Below, one piece after another: positions 34,273 through 42,927 of a stretch of DNA of 62,544 nucleotides (the first letter of the stretch is position 1; each line of letters opens with the position of its first letter). Source of the DNA: Anaeromassilibacillus sp. An250 (lineage in GTDB: Bacteria > Bacillota > Clostridia > Oscillospirales > Acutalibacteraceae). The DNA is taken from NCBI RefSeq assembly GCF_002159845.1, contig NZ_NFJK01000020.1:1-62544 (forward strand). The letters are read 5' to 3'. The notes beneath the pieces are model-generated. The model saw only the letters and a program-made list of their open reading frames with translations, made no database searches and had not been told where the DNA came from. Made by a program: the position numbers and the translations under genes.

Positions 34273-35508
34273 ATGGAAAAACGAGTCGTAATTACCGGAA
34301 TCGGCGCAGTTACGCCGGTTGGCAACGACATCCCGACCACTTGGGAGAGCTTGCTTGCGGGCAAGAACGGCATTGGAAAAATTACGAAGTTCGATACGTC
34401 CAACAGCAAAGTGAACATTGCGGCAGAGGTCAAGGGATTCGATCCGTTGCTGTACATTGAAAAATCCCAGGTGCGCAAGATGGACCTGTTCACCCAGTAT
34501 GCAATGGCTGCCGCGGCGCAGGCGATGCAGGACAGCGGCATCGAGGGCAAAGTGGAGCCGGAGCGCTTGGGCGTCTATATCGGCACGGGCGTCGGCGGAA
34601 TGAATACCTTTGTGGAAGAGACCACGAAACTGCTCAACAAAGGGCCGAAGGGGATTTCGCCCTTCTTCATCACCAAATTGATTACCAATATTGCCGCCGG
34701 CAATGTTGCGATTAAATACCAGGCAAAAGGCCCGTCCCTCTGCGTTGTGACGGCCTGCGCAACTTCCGCCCACGCAGTGGGCGAGGCATTCCGGGCGGTC
34801 AAGCACGGCTATGCGGACGCGATCATCGCAGGCGGCACGGAGGCGACCATCAATGAGCTGGCCACTGCCGGCTTTGCCAATTGCATGGCGCTGTCCAACA
34901 GCGATGACCCGGAGGACGCCTGCACACCGTTCGACAAGCGCCGCAGCGGGTTTGTCATGGGCGAAGGCAGCGCGGTCTTGATCCTGGAGGAGTACGAGCA
35001 CGCGGTTGCGCGCGGCGCGAAGATCTATGCGGAGATGGTCGGTTATGGCAATACGAACGACGCCCATCACGTGACCGCGCCGGACCCGGAGGCGGACGGA
35101 CCGGCAAATGCCATCCGCCAGGCGATTGCGGAAGCGCAGATGCCTGCGGACGCATCCCTGTACATCAATGCGCATGGTACGAGTACACCTCTGAACGACA
35201 AGACAGAGACATTGGCGTTCAAAAAGGCGTTGGGGCAGAAAGCATACGAGGCGGTTATCAGCTCCACGAAGTCTATGACCGGCCATATGCTGGGCGCTAC
35301 GGGCGCGCTGGAGGCCATTGTATGTGCGCTGGCCCTGCAAAACAGCGTGGTCCCGCCGACGATCCACTATCAAGAGCCCGACCCGGAGTGCGACCTCGAC
35401 TACACCCCGAATACAGCCCGGAAGGTCGAGTTGGACTATGCGCTCTCTACCAACCTCGGCTTTGGCGGCCACAACGCATGTTTGGCGTTGAAGAAGTACA
35501 ACGGGTAA
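34273..35508 (+). CDS. fabF: Beta-ketoacyl-ACP synthase II
   Basis: 411 residues. Condensing enzyme for chain elongation. Catalytic C162 (TACATS), H301 (NAHGTSTPLND) and H338 (GHMLGATG). Starts after GGGGGATTG 21 bases past fabG. No fabB is present, so it is the only elongation synthase of the cluster. Confidence 0.95.
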   Translation: MEKRVVITGIGAVTPVGNDIPTTWESLLAGKNGIGKITKFDTSNSKVNIAAEVKGFDPLLYIEKSQVRKMDLFTQYAMAAAAQAMQDSGIEGKVEPERLGVYIGTGVGGMNTFVEETTKLLNKGPKGISPFFITKLITNIAAGNVAIKYQAKGPSLCVVTACATSAHAVGEAFRAVKHGYADAIIAGGTEATINELATAGFANCMALSNSDDPEDACTPFDKRRSGFVMGEGSAVLILEEYEHAVARGAKIYAEMVGYGNTNDAHHVTAPDPEADGPANAIRQAIAEAQMPADASLYINAHGTSTPLNDKTETLAFKKALGQKAYEAVISSTKSMTGHMLGATGALEAIVCALALQNSVVPPTIHYQEPDPECDLDYTPNTARKVELDYALSTNLGFGGHNACLALKKYNG

Positions 35509-35520
35509 GGAGGGAGTTTC

Positions 35521-36012
35521 ATGAAAATCGAAGAAATCCGGGAACTCGCACAGATCATGAAGGAAAACGGCCTTGGCATATTGGAATTGCAGGAGGATGG
35601 AACCAACCTGCGCATGGAAGCCGCCAGTGCCGCTGCTCCGGCAGCCCCGGCGGTCGTGCCTGTGGTACAAGCGGTGCCCGCCGCTGCACCCGTGCAGGCA
35701 GCTCCGGCAGCCCCTGCTTCGGCGGCTTCGGCAGCGCCGGTGGCCACGCAGGATGGCACGCCGGTGGACTTCAACAATTTGAAAGAGGTCAAGTCCCCGA
35801 TGGTCGGCGTGTTTTATCAGGCGCCTTCCCCAGAGGCGGACCCCTATGTCCGCGTCGGCAGCAAGGTCAAGAAGGGCGATGTGCTGTGCGTGATCGAAGC
35901 GATGAAGCTGCTCAATGAGATCACCGCGGACACGGACGGGGAAATCGTCGATGTTTGTGTAGAGAATGGACAGCTGGTGGAATACGGCCAGGTGCTCTTT
36001 AAGATCTTTTGA
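35521..36012 (+). CDS. accB: Biotin carboxyl carrier protein of acetyl-CoA carboxylase
   Basis: 163 residues. Helical N-terminus, a long Ala/Pro linker (about 38-80), then the biotinyl domain with K129 in the EAMKL motif. Carries the carboxyl group between AccC and AccD/AccA. AAGGAGG upstream; 12 bases after fabF. Confidence 0.95.
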   Translation: MKIEEIRELAQIMKENGLGILELQEDGTNLRMEAASAAAPAAPAVVPVVQAVPAAAPVQAAPAAPASAASAAPVATQDGTPVDFNNLKEVKSPMVGVFYQAPSPEADPYVRVGSKVKKGDVLCVIEAMKLLNEITADTDGEIVDVCVENGQLVEYGQVLFKIF

Positions 36013-36032
36013 GGGCAGGAGGAAAAAGACCT

Positions 36033-36443
36033 ATGACGAGAGAAGAGTTGAAAGAGATCCTGCCGCACCGTGAGCCCATGCTTCTATTGGATGAAGCGAC
36101 CAAGATTGAGGACAATCTGGCGGAGGGCAAATATACGGTGCGCGGCGACGAATGGTTCTTGCAGGGCCATTTTCCGGGCAACCCGGTGGTCCCGGGCGTC
36201 ATCCAGTGCGAAATGATGGCGCAGACCTGCTGTGTGCTGCTGGTGGAGGCGGTAAAGGGACATACCCCGCTCTACACCGGTTTGGATAAGGTGCGCTTTA
36301 AAGGGCAGGTAAAGCCGGGCGATACGATCGTATTCCATTGCAGCGCAACTGGACAGCGCGGGCCGTTCTGCTTTGCAAAAGGCGAAGGGCGTGTCAATGG
36401 CAAATTGGTGGTAAAAGGGGATCTCTCCTTTGCCATCGTTTGA
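36033..36443 (+). CDS. fabZ: 3-hydroxyacyl-ACP dehydratase
   Basis: 136 residues, hot-dog fold. ILPHREPMLL at the N-terminus, catalytic H46 (GHFPGNPVVPGV) and E60 (VIQCEMMAQ). Dehydrates hydroxyacyl-ACP. ATG 36033 follows AGGAGG; the earlier start at 36009 overlaps accB and lacks a site. Confidence 0.95.
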   Translation: MTREELKEILPHREPMLLLDEATKIEDNLAEGKYTVRGDEWFLQGHFPGNPVVPGVIQCEMMAQTCCVLLVEAVKGHTPLYTGLDKVRFKGQVKPGDTIVFHCSATGQRGPFCFAKGEGRVNGKLVVKGDLSFAIV

Positions 36444-36477
36444 GCATTGTGAATTTGATGATAAAGAGGTGTAGACC

Positions 36478-37821
36478 TTGTTTTCAAAGATATTGATCGC
36501 CAACCGTGGGGAAATCGCTGTGCGCATTATCCGCGCCTGTAAAGAGATGGGGATTTCCACGGTGGCCGTTTTTTCAGAGGCGGACCGCGACGCGTTGCAT
36601 GTGAGCCTGGCGGATGAAAGCATCTGTATTGGCCCTGCGCAGGTACAGGACAGCTACCTGAATATGACGGCGATCCTTTCCGCGGCAGAGGCGACCGGGG
36701 CTGGCGCGATCCACCCGGGGTACGGTCTGCTCTCTGAGAATGCCAAGTTTGCCGCCCTATGTGAGGAGTGCCACATCGTCTTTATTGGGCCGTCCTCCAA
36801 GGTGATCTCCGAGATGGGCGACAAGGACGCTGCACGCAAGACCATGATTGCAGCGGGCGTGCCGGTTGTCCCGGGATGCGAGATGGTAGAGGATCTGGCC
36901 AAAGCCCACGAAGAGGCGGACCGGATCGGGTATCCGCTTCTGGTGAAGGCGCGCGCGGGCGGCGGCGGCAGAGGGATTCGCCGCGTAGACCGTTCTGAGG
37001 ATTTTGAGGACGCATTCCGCTCCGCTTCTCAGGAAGCCCAGCTTGCTTTTGGGGACGGCGGCGTTTATCTGGAAAAGTTTGTCGCCCCCGCGAAACATAT
37101 TGAGATGCAGCTCCTCTGCGACCGGCAGGGGAATGTCATCACGTTGGGGGAGCGCGAATGTTCCATCCAGCGGAAGAACCAAAAGATGATCGAGGAAAGC
37201 CCCTCCCCGGCGGTCACGCCGGAGCTCCGCCAGAAGATGGCGGAGGCGGCGGTGAAGGCCGCCAAGGCGGTTGGCTATACCGGCGTTGGGACCATCGAAT
37301 TCCTGCTGGACCCGGATAAGAATTTCTATTTTATGGAGATGAATACCCGCTTGCAGGTGGAGCATCCGGTGACGGAGATGGTCAGCGGCATCGACCTGGT
37401 CAAATGGCAGATCCGCGTGGCTGCGGGAATGCCTCTGGCCTTTACGCAGGACGATATACACATTTCCGGCCATGCCATCGAGTGCCGCATCAATGCGGAG
37501 AATCCGGAGCTGAACTTCCGGCCGAGCTGCGGCAGGATTTCCCTGCTGCATATCCCGGGCGGCCCCTGGGTGCGCTTTGATACGGCGCTGTATCAGGACT
37601 ATATGGTCCCGCCGTTCTATGATTCCCTGATCGGCAAGCTGATTGTCCATGCCCCGACGCGCGAGGAGGCCATCCGCAAGATGCAGGCCGCCCTGTGCGA
37701 ATTGGTGGTGGAAGGCGTGGATCACAACGCGGAACTCCATATGGATATTTTGAGCACACCGGCGTTTAAATCCGGAGATTACTATACAAACTTCATGGAA
37801 TTGCGGGAAAAGAGGGGATAA
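36478..37821 (+). CDS. accC: Biotin carboxylase
   Basis: 447 residues, ATP-grasp enzyme that carboxylates biotin on AccB. N-terminal ILIANRGEIAVRIIRAC, glycine-rich ATP loop ARAGGGGRGIR, ERECSIQRKNQK, EMNTRLQVEHPVTE and the C-terminal HAIECRINAE. TTG start at 36478 after AGAGGTG. Full length. Confidence 0.95.
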   Translation: MFSKILIANRGEIAVRIIRACKEMGISTVAVFSEADRDALHVSLADESICIGPAQVQDSYLNMTAILSAAEATGAGAIHPGYGLLSENAKFAALCEECHIVFIGPSSKVISEMGDKDAARKTMIAAGVPVVPGCEMVEDLAKAHEEADRIGYPLLVKARAGGGGRGIRRVDRSEDFEDAFRSASQEAQLAFGDGGVYLEKFVAPAKHIEMQLLCDRQGNVITLGERECSIQRKNQKMIEESPSPAVTPELRQKMAEAAVKAAKAVGYTGVGTIEFLLDPDKNFYFMEMNTRLQVEHPVTEMVSGIDLVKWQIRVAAGMPLAFTQDDIHISGHAIECRINAENPELNFRPSCGRISLLHIPGGPWVRFDTALYQDYMVPPFYDSLIGKLIVHAPTREEAIRKMQAALCELVVEGVDHNAELHMDILSTPAFKSGDYYTNFMELREKRG

Positions 37822-37824
37822 CGG

Positions 37825-38715
37825 ATGCTTCCAAAAAACCTATTTAAAAAGCCGAAAAACGACCTGGAATCGTATGACAAATATACCAAGTCCCCGGCGC
37901 CGGATATTCCAAGCGAGCTGTGCATCTCCTGCCCGGAGTGCAAAGCGATGCTGTTCACCAGTGAGCTGAACGAAAATCTCGACGTTTGCCCAAAGTGCGG
38001 CCACCACTTCCGCGTGAACGCGCGGCAGCGGATCAGCATGATTGCGGACGAGGATTCGTTTGAGGAGCACGACGCCAACATGCGTTCGCGCAACCTGATC
38101 GGGTTCCCCAATTACGACCGCAAGCTCAAACACGCGTATCTGGAGAGCGCGGAGAAAGAGGGCGTTGTCTGCGGTACGGCGCGCATCAACGGCATGAAAT
38201 GCTGCCTGTTTGTCATGGAACCCTATTTTATGATGGGAAGCATGGGCACGGTGGTGGGAGAGAAAATCACCCGCCTGATTGAATACGCCACGGAGCACTC
38301 TCTGCCGGTGATCGGCTACACGGTTTCCGGAGGTGCGCGCATGCAGGAGGGGACGCTTTCCCTGATGCAGATGGCGAAGACCAGCGGCGCGGTCAAGCGC
38401 CACAGTGACGCGGGAAACCTGTACATTGTCGTGCTGACCGACCCGACGACCGGAGGTGTTACGGCCAGCTTTGCAATGGAAGGGGACATCATATTGGCCG
38501 AGCCCCACGCTTTGATTGGGTTCGCGGGGCCGCGTGTCATCAAGCAGACCATGCGCCAAAAGCTCCCTGCGGGATTCCAGCGCGCAGAGTTCCTGTTTGA
38601 AAAGGGGTTTGTGGACCAGGTGGTCCAACGCAGCGAACAGAAGGAAATGCTGGCAAAGCTCCTGTCTTTGCACGGCGCAATCCCGGAAGGAGGGGCGTCC
38701 AATGGAAGCATTTGA
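37825..38715 (+). CDS. accD: Acetyl-CoA carboxylase carboxyltransferase beta subunit
   Basis: 296 residues. Four-Cys zinc ribbon (CISCPECK...CPKCGHHF, about 30-55) followed by the crotonase-fold transferase domain (SGGARMQEGTLSLMQMAK, TDPTTGGVTASFA, IGFAGPRVI). Starts 3 bases after accC. The end overlaps accA by 14 bases. Confidence 0.95.
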   Translation: MLPKNLFKKPKNDLESYDKYTKSPAPDIPSELCISCPECKAMLFTSELNENLDVCPKCGHHFRVNARQRISMIADEDSFEEHDANMRSRNLIGFPNYDRKLKHAYLESAEKEGVVCGTARINGMKCCLFVMEPYFMMGSMGTVVGEKITRLIEYATEHSLPVIGYTVSGGARMQEGTLSLMQMAKTSGAVKRHSDAGNLYIVVLTDPTTGGVTASFAMEGDIILAEPHALIGFAGPRVIKQTMRQKLPAGFQRAEFLFEKGFVDQVVQRSEQKEMLAKLLSLHGAIPEGGASNGSI

Positions 38716-39484
38716 GCGCGTACAGGCGGCCCGTTCGAAAGGCCGGCCGACCGGAACGGATTTTATCAATCACATCTTTGATGATTTCATCGAGATGCAC
38801 GGGGACCGCCGCTTTGGAGACGACAAGGCGATTGTGGCAGGAATCGCGCGTTTAAACGGGATGCCCGTCACCGTGATTGCGTTGGAGCGCGGCCACGATA
38901 CCAAGGAAAAATTATACCGGAATTTTGGCTCCGCCCATCCCGAGGGATACCGGAAGGCCCTTCGTCAGATGAAATTGGCGGAGAAGTTCCACCGCCCTGT
39001 GGTCTGTTTTGTCGATACGGCGGGCGCGTTCTGCGGGATTGCAGCGGAAGAGCGCGGCCAAGGCGAAGCGATTGCAGAAAACCTGAGTGAAATGATGACC
39101 CTTAAAACGCCGATTATCTCGGTGTTTATTGGGGAAGGAGGCAGCGGCGGAGCCATCGGGCTTGCAGTTGCCGACGAGGTGTGGATGCTGGAAAACGCCC
39201 TTTATTCGGTCATTTCGCCCGAGGGATGTGCGAGCATCCTCTGGAAGGACAGCTCGAAGGTGAAAGAAGCTGCCAGCTGCCTGCGTATGACGGCGGAGGA
39301 TCTGTTGCAGCTCGGGGTGATTGAGCGGGTCATCCCAGAGGGGCACAATCAATTCGAAGAGGTTTATCAGGGCTTAAAGACGGATCTGTATGAGAAGCTT
39401 TCCCAGAATGCAAAGCTCCCCATCCAGCAGCTGCTTGAGAACCGGTACAACCGATTCCGCAGAATGGGGGCTGGGAATGGATGA
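38702..39484 (+). CDS. accA: Acetyl-CoA carboxylase carboxyltransferase alpha subunit
   Basis: 260 residues, somewhat shorter than the E. coli protein because the N-terminal helix is reduced. Crotonase fold with GDRRFGDDKAIVAG, FVDTAGAFCG, GEGGSGGAIGLAVADEV and SVISPEGCASILWK. Starts with ATG inside the end of accD after GGAAGGAGG; its stop overlaps the following degV start. Forms the transferase with AccD. Confidence 0.94.
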   Translation: MEAFERVQAARSKGRPTGTDFINHIFDDFIEMHGDRRFGDDKAIVAGIARLNGMPVTVIALERGHDTKEKLYRNFGSAHPEGYRKALRQMKLAEKFHRPVVCFVDTAGAFCGIAAEERGQGEAIAENLSEMMTLKTPIISVFIGEGGSGGAIGLAVADEVWMLENALYSVISPEGCASILWKDSSKVKEAASCLRMTAEDLLQLGVIERVIPEGHNQFEEVYQGLKTDLYEKLSQNAKLPIQQLLENRYNRFRRMGAGNG

Positions 39485-40311
39485 TTACACTTGTGACGGA
39501 CAGCACTGCCTACCTGACAAAGGAGGAAGCGGATCGTTTAAAGCTCCGTGTGGTGCCCATGCATTATACCATTGCCGGGAATTCCTATACCGAGGGGTTC
39601 GCGGACGAGAATCAGAATTTTGTGGATAAAATTGCGGCGAATCCGGATCTCTGCGCAACCGCACAGGCCTCGGTTGCGGATTTTGTCGGAATGTTTCAGG
39701 CGATTGTCCATCAGGGCGGCGAGGTGCTCTGTGTGGTGATTTCCTCGCGGTTGAGCGGTGCATATAGCAGCGCCTGTATTGCGGCAAAGGCTGTGGATGC
39801 GGAAAAGGTGCGCGTTGTGGATTCCCGCACAACGGCGGGAGGACTGGCATTGCTGCTCAAAAAGGCGGCGAAGCTGATCCGGCAGGGCTATCCTTTGGAA
39901 GACATTGTAGCGCAGGTGAAAAAGCAGCGGGAAAAGACCGGCATCGCCTTCTCCGTAGAGGACATGGAATCCTTGCGGAAGAGCGGCAGATTGAGCATTG
40001 TGCGCCAGTCCGTGGGGGCGATTTTGAACATCCGGCCGATCCTCTGTTTGGAAAAAGACGGCGGCGCATTGGTCTGCGCCGGCACGGCGCGCGGCCGGAA
40101 TGCGCAGATGCAGGCGCTGGCGGACCGGGTGCCGGAGGATGCTGTGGAGGTCATCATTGAGTCCCTGGGGAGCGCCTATATTGCGCCCGCTCTGGCGGAG
40201 CGCATCCGCGCGCGTTTGCCGCATGCGGCCATTTCGCGGGCAACCTTGGGGCCTGTCCTGGCCATCCATATCGGCCTCGACGTCATTGGCGTTGCGTGGT
40301 CGGTTGAATAG
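39481..40311 (+). CDS. DegV-family fatty-acid-binding protein (FakB-like)
   Basis: 276 residues, full DegV fold: VTDSTAYL at the N-terminus, VVISSRLSGAYSSA, VDSRTTAGG, SVEDMESLRKSGRLS and the C-terminal GPVLAIHIG. DegV proteins bind long-chain fatty acids; those of the FakB type present them to the kinase FakA for uptake into phospholipid. The ATG overlaps the accA stop by four bases (ATGA), so it is translated as the last gene of the fatty-acid operon. This supports a FakB-like role in balancing synthesis and uptake. No fakA is nearby. Confidence 0.88.
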   Translation: MITLVTDSTAYLTKEEADRLKLRVVPMHYTIAGNSYTEGFADENQNFVDKIAANPDLCATAQASVADFVGMFQAIVHQGGEVLCVVISSRLSGAYSSACIAAKAVDAEKVRVVDSRTTAGGLALLLKKAAKLIRQGYPLEDIVAQVKKQREKTGIAFSVEDMESLRKSGRLSIVRQSVGAILNIRPILCLEKDGGALVCAGTARGRNAQMQALADRVPEDAVEVIIESLGSAYIAPALAERIRARLPHAAISRATLGPVLAIHIGLDVIGVAWSVE

Positions 40312-40350
40312 AACGGAATCCTGGGTATTTTATAGAAATAGACTATATGG

Positions 40351-40398
40351 AAAAAACGTCCGAAATGGGCTTATTGAAGCCTGTGTCGGACGTTTTTG
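40351..40398. terminator. Terminator of the fab/acc operon
   Basis: acgtccga (40356-40363) and tcggacgt (40386-40393) enclose a second stem gggctt/aagcct. It has AAAAAA on one side and TTTTT on the other, so it can also end the leftward histidine-kinase transcript. Confidence 0.88.
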
Positions 40399-40488
40399 CG
40401 TTTATGGCGGCTATGAAGCGGGAGAATATCCCACACAGGTTGCTGCAAGGCACCCCGCTCTTGGCGGCAACCTTAAGAGACAGCGCTT

Positions 40489-41715
40489 TTATGCATCGGC
40501 GCCACTGCCGGGGTGAGCCTCTGCATAGATGGGGAGTTCTACGGAAAAGGTCGTATGATTGTCTGCACTCTCCGCAGAAATCTTTCCGTGTGCATTTTCC
40601 ACAATGGATTTGGCGATGGCAAGGCCAAGACCATAACCTCCGGTTTCGCGGGAACGTGCGCTGTCCGCCCGGTAAAACCGGTCGAATACGTGGGGGAGCG
40701 CATCGGGGGAAATCTCTTCCCCGGAATTCCGCACGGACAGGACAGCGTGATTCTTTTCACGTGAGAGCACAACCTCCACGATCCCGCCGGAAGGGGTATG
40801 TTTAACGGCATTGTCGAGCAGGATGTCCACCAGACGGGAGAATCTCTCCGGGCTGCCGTTTACCATGAGATGCTCCGAAATGCGGGAACGGATTTCCACG
40901 CCCTTTTCATAGGCAACGGCTTCAAAGGAGAGTAAGCAACCCGTTGTCAGACGGCTGAAATCCACGGCGCGTGTAGGGATGGCGTCCTGGTCGTGGTCCA
41001 GCTTTGCGAGCGTCAGCATATCGTTGATGAGCCCGTTCATCCGGGTGATCTGAACCTGCATGGCGGAGATCCACTGATCCTGGCTGGCGACCGATTCCGT
41101 CCCGTTTTCTGCTAGGACGGAAAGGTTGGCGTTCAGGATAGCGAGCGGCGTTTTCAATTCATGAGAGGCGTCCGCCACAAAGTTTTTTTGACGGTCAAAC
41201 GCCTCTTTGACCGGGCGCACCGTGCGGGTGGCAAAGAGCGTGCTCAACCCAAACAGCAAGAGCAGGCTTAAAATAGTAACGCCAAACAGGATCAAAAGGA
41301 TGTTCCGCTGCGTGGCAATGGACCCCGTCTGGTCCAGAAGTACCAAATGGGCGTGTTCCCGATCGAATGCGTAGGAAAAATGGTAGGTATCGAGTGAGAA
41401 ATTTCCGCGTTCCTGCTCCTGTTCCTGCGCCATTTCCGTGGCCTGTTGGACCAGCTCGGCCGATACGCCCGGGGGCGCGCTGAATGTGGCAACCTCTTGC
41501 TGCTCATCCAGAATGACACGGATGGCCCCCATGACCGGCGGGGGCTGACGGCCGCCGTCGTCGCGCATATGCAAAGCGGCGTTTAACGTCATCTGCGTCT
41601 GCTGCTCATTTGCAGCGATCATCAATACAGCGGTCACTGCAAAAATAGCAATGAACACAAGGCTCAAGAGCGCCATGTTGAAGCGGACCAGCTTCCATTT
41701 TAGCTTCCGAAACAT
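40489..41715 (-). CDS. Sensor histidine kinase
   Basis: 408 residues, membrane sensor. First transmembrane segment at about 12-38, an extracytoplasmic loop (about 40-155), a second segment at about 155-180, then HisKA with H185 (SHELKTP), N-box LLDNAVKHTP, DRFYR F-box and GYGLGLAI G-box. No clear HAMP domain. I use ATG 41715 with GGAGG upstream. The upstream regulator gene ends at 41700, so the two overlap and are coupled. It likely senses cell-envelope or drug stress and controls the facing efflux operon. Confidence 0.92.
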   Translation of the reverse strand: MFRKLKWKLVRFNMALLSLVFIAIFAVTAVLMIAANEQQTQMTLNAALHMRDDGGRQPPPVMGAIRVILDEQQEVATFSAPPGVSAELVQQATEMAQEQEQERGNFSLDTYHFSYAFDREHAHLVLLDQTGSIATQRNILLILFGVTILSLLLLFGLSTLFATRTVRPVKEAFDRQKNFVADASHELKTPLAILNANLSVLAENGTESVASQDQWISAMQVQITRMNGLINDMLTLAKLDHDQDAIPTRAVDFSRLTTGCLLSFEAVAYEKGVEIRSRISEHLMVNGSPERFSRLVDILLDNAVKHTPSGGIVEVVLSREKNHAVLSVRNSGEEISPDALPHVFDRFYRADSARSRETGGYGLGLAIAKSIVENAHGKISAESADNHTTFSVELPIYAEAHPGSGADA

Positions 41716-42389
41716 AGCGGTTCCTCCAAGCGGTATCCCACATTCCGGATACAGGCGATGCGCATCTGGGAGCACAAATAGGTCAGCTTCTTGCGAAGGA
41801 AGGAGATATAGACCTCCACATTGTTCCCGGCTGCGCCGTTTTCAAATCCCCAGAGCCTGGTCAGCAATTCCTCCTTGTTGAGGATGGTATCCGGATGCAG
41901 AAAAAACTGTTTCATGATTTCGAATTCTTTGTTGGCGAGCTGGACCCGCTGGTCCCCGCGCGAGAGCGTGTAATTCGCCAAATTCAGGGTGAGATCACCC
42001 ACCTGTAACGTGTCGTCAAAGATCAATTCCCCCCGGCGGCGGGTCATGGCGCGGATGCGCGCCAGCAGCTCTTCCGTTGCAAACGGCTTGGCCAGGTAGT
42101 CGTCCGCGCCGCAGTCCAGCCCCGCCACTTTGTCGCTGATTTCCCCTTTGGCGGAGAGCAGGAGCACCGGCGTGGAGATGGAAGCTTCGCGCAGCCGCTG
42201 CAAAACCGTTAAACCGTCCAGCTTGGGGAGCATGATGTCCAGCAGGATGATGTCGTAAATTCCCGTCAAGGCTTCGTCCAGGCCCGTTTCGCCGTTGTAG
42301 GCGGCGAAGGTTTCCCACCGTTTTTTACTGAAGATTTGACAAAGCGCGTCGCTCAAAGGCTTTTCGTCCTCGATTAATAAGATTTTCAT
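41700..42389 (-). CDS. OmpR-family response regulator
   Basis: 229 residues. Receiver domain with acidic pocket (IEDE), phosphoacceptor D51 (LLDIMLPK), T/S (LLLSAKG) and K (YLAKPF), then an OmpR/PhoB winged helix (about 130-225, with GAAGNNVEVYISFLRKKL). ATG 42389 follows GAGGGGG. It is first in the leftward two-gene operon and probably binds the TGTGAAG repeats in the divergent region. Confidence 0.93.
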   Translation of the reverse strand: MKILLIEDEKPLSDALCQIFSKKRWETFAAYNGETGLDEALTGIYDIILLDIMLPKLDGLTVLQRLREASISTPVLLLSAKGEISDKVAGLDCGADDYLAKPFATEELLARIRAMTRRRGELIFDDTLQVGDLTLNLANYTLSRGDQRVQLANKEFEIMKQFFLHPDTILNKEELLTRLWGFENGAAGNNVEVYISFLRKKLTYLCSQMRIACIRNVGYRLEEPLCFGS

Positions 42390-42751
42390 GATAATCCCCC
42401 TCTTTTGGAGTTTCCAATGTCCGCAAAACTCCAATGATCCATCATTAGAATACCGGAGGCCTGTGAACATAGTTTGCCGGAAATGTGAAGGTTCTATGAT
42501 TTTGCAAGGGCAAGGCAGCGTGCTGCAACCGTTGGGCTCCTAGCAGAGATAATCGGCTTAGCATCCGCCCCAGCGCGCCCAAACATTCAGGCTTGGCCGC
42601 CTGTGACGAAATTGTGAAGACACCCTTAAACTTGTGTGAAGTGGGAATTTTTTCAGCTTGATTTCAGGTTTCGTCCCTATAATAAAGACCGTACAAACGG
42701 CAGGGGATCAAACCGGTCCCGTGCAATGACAGAGAAAGGGGTGTATCTTCC
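42390..42751. promoter_or_regulatory. Divergent control region of the two-component and efflux operons
   Basis: 362 bases without a gene. TGTGAAG occurs at 42484-42490, 42613-42619 and 42635-42641, the last two 22 bases apart (two helical turns), as expected for tandem OmpR-family sites. Downstream is a promoter-like TTGATT (42658) and TATAAT (42678-42683) with a short 14-base spacer, suggesting activator dependence. Confidence 0.6.
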
Positions 42752-42898
42752 ATGAATGGATTTCTGCAGCGCAGAGAATGGACAGCGCGCTTCCCCTCGT
42801 TTTGGGGGACGCACCGGTGGGCAATTTTAGCAGGCCTCTTGGGCGCGGCAGTCTGGGCGGCGGGGATCGCAGGGACCCTTTTGCTTGCCAGAAGTTAA
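42752..42898 (+). CDS. 48-residue single-span membrane peptide
   Basis: MNGFLQRREWTARF... with a basic N-terminus and one hydrophobic segment (WAILAGLLGAAVWAAGIAG), ending ARS. AAAGGGG lies about 12 bases upstream. It is the first frame of the rightward operon, 29 bases before the SLH gene. Probably a small membrane modulator of the kinase or exporter; unrecognised. Confidence 0.6.
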   Translation: MNGFLQRREWTARFPSFWGTHRWAILAGLLGAAVWAAGIAGTLLLARS

Positions 42899-42927
42899 CC
42901 TGTAAATTCTTTGATGAGGTGATAGTA

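Noticed and set aside
33937-35670. 577-codon minus-strand frame over fabG/fabF/accB
   Set aside because: Antisense shadow of well-supported genes; no start signal.
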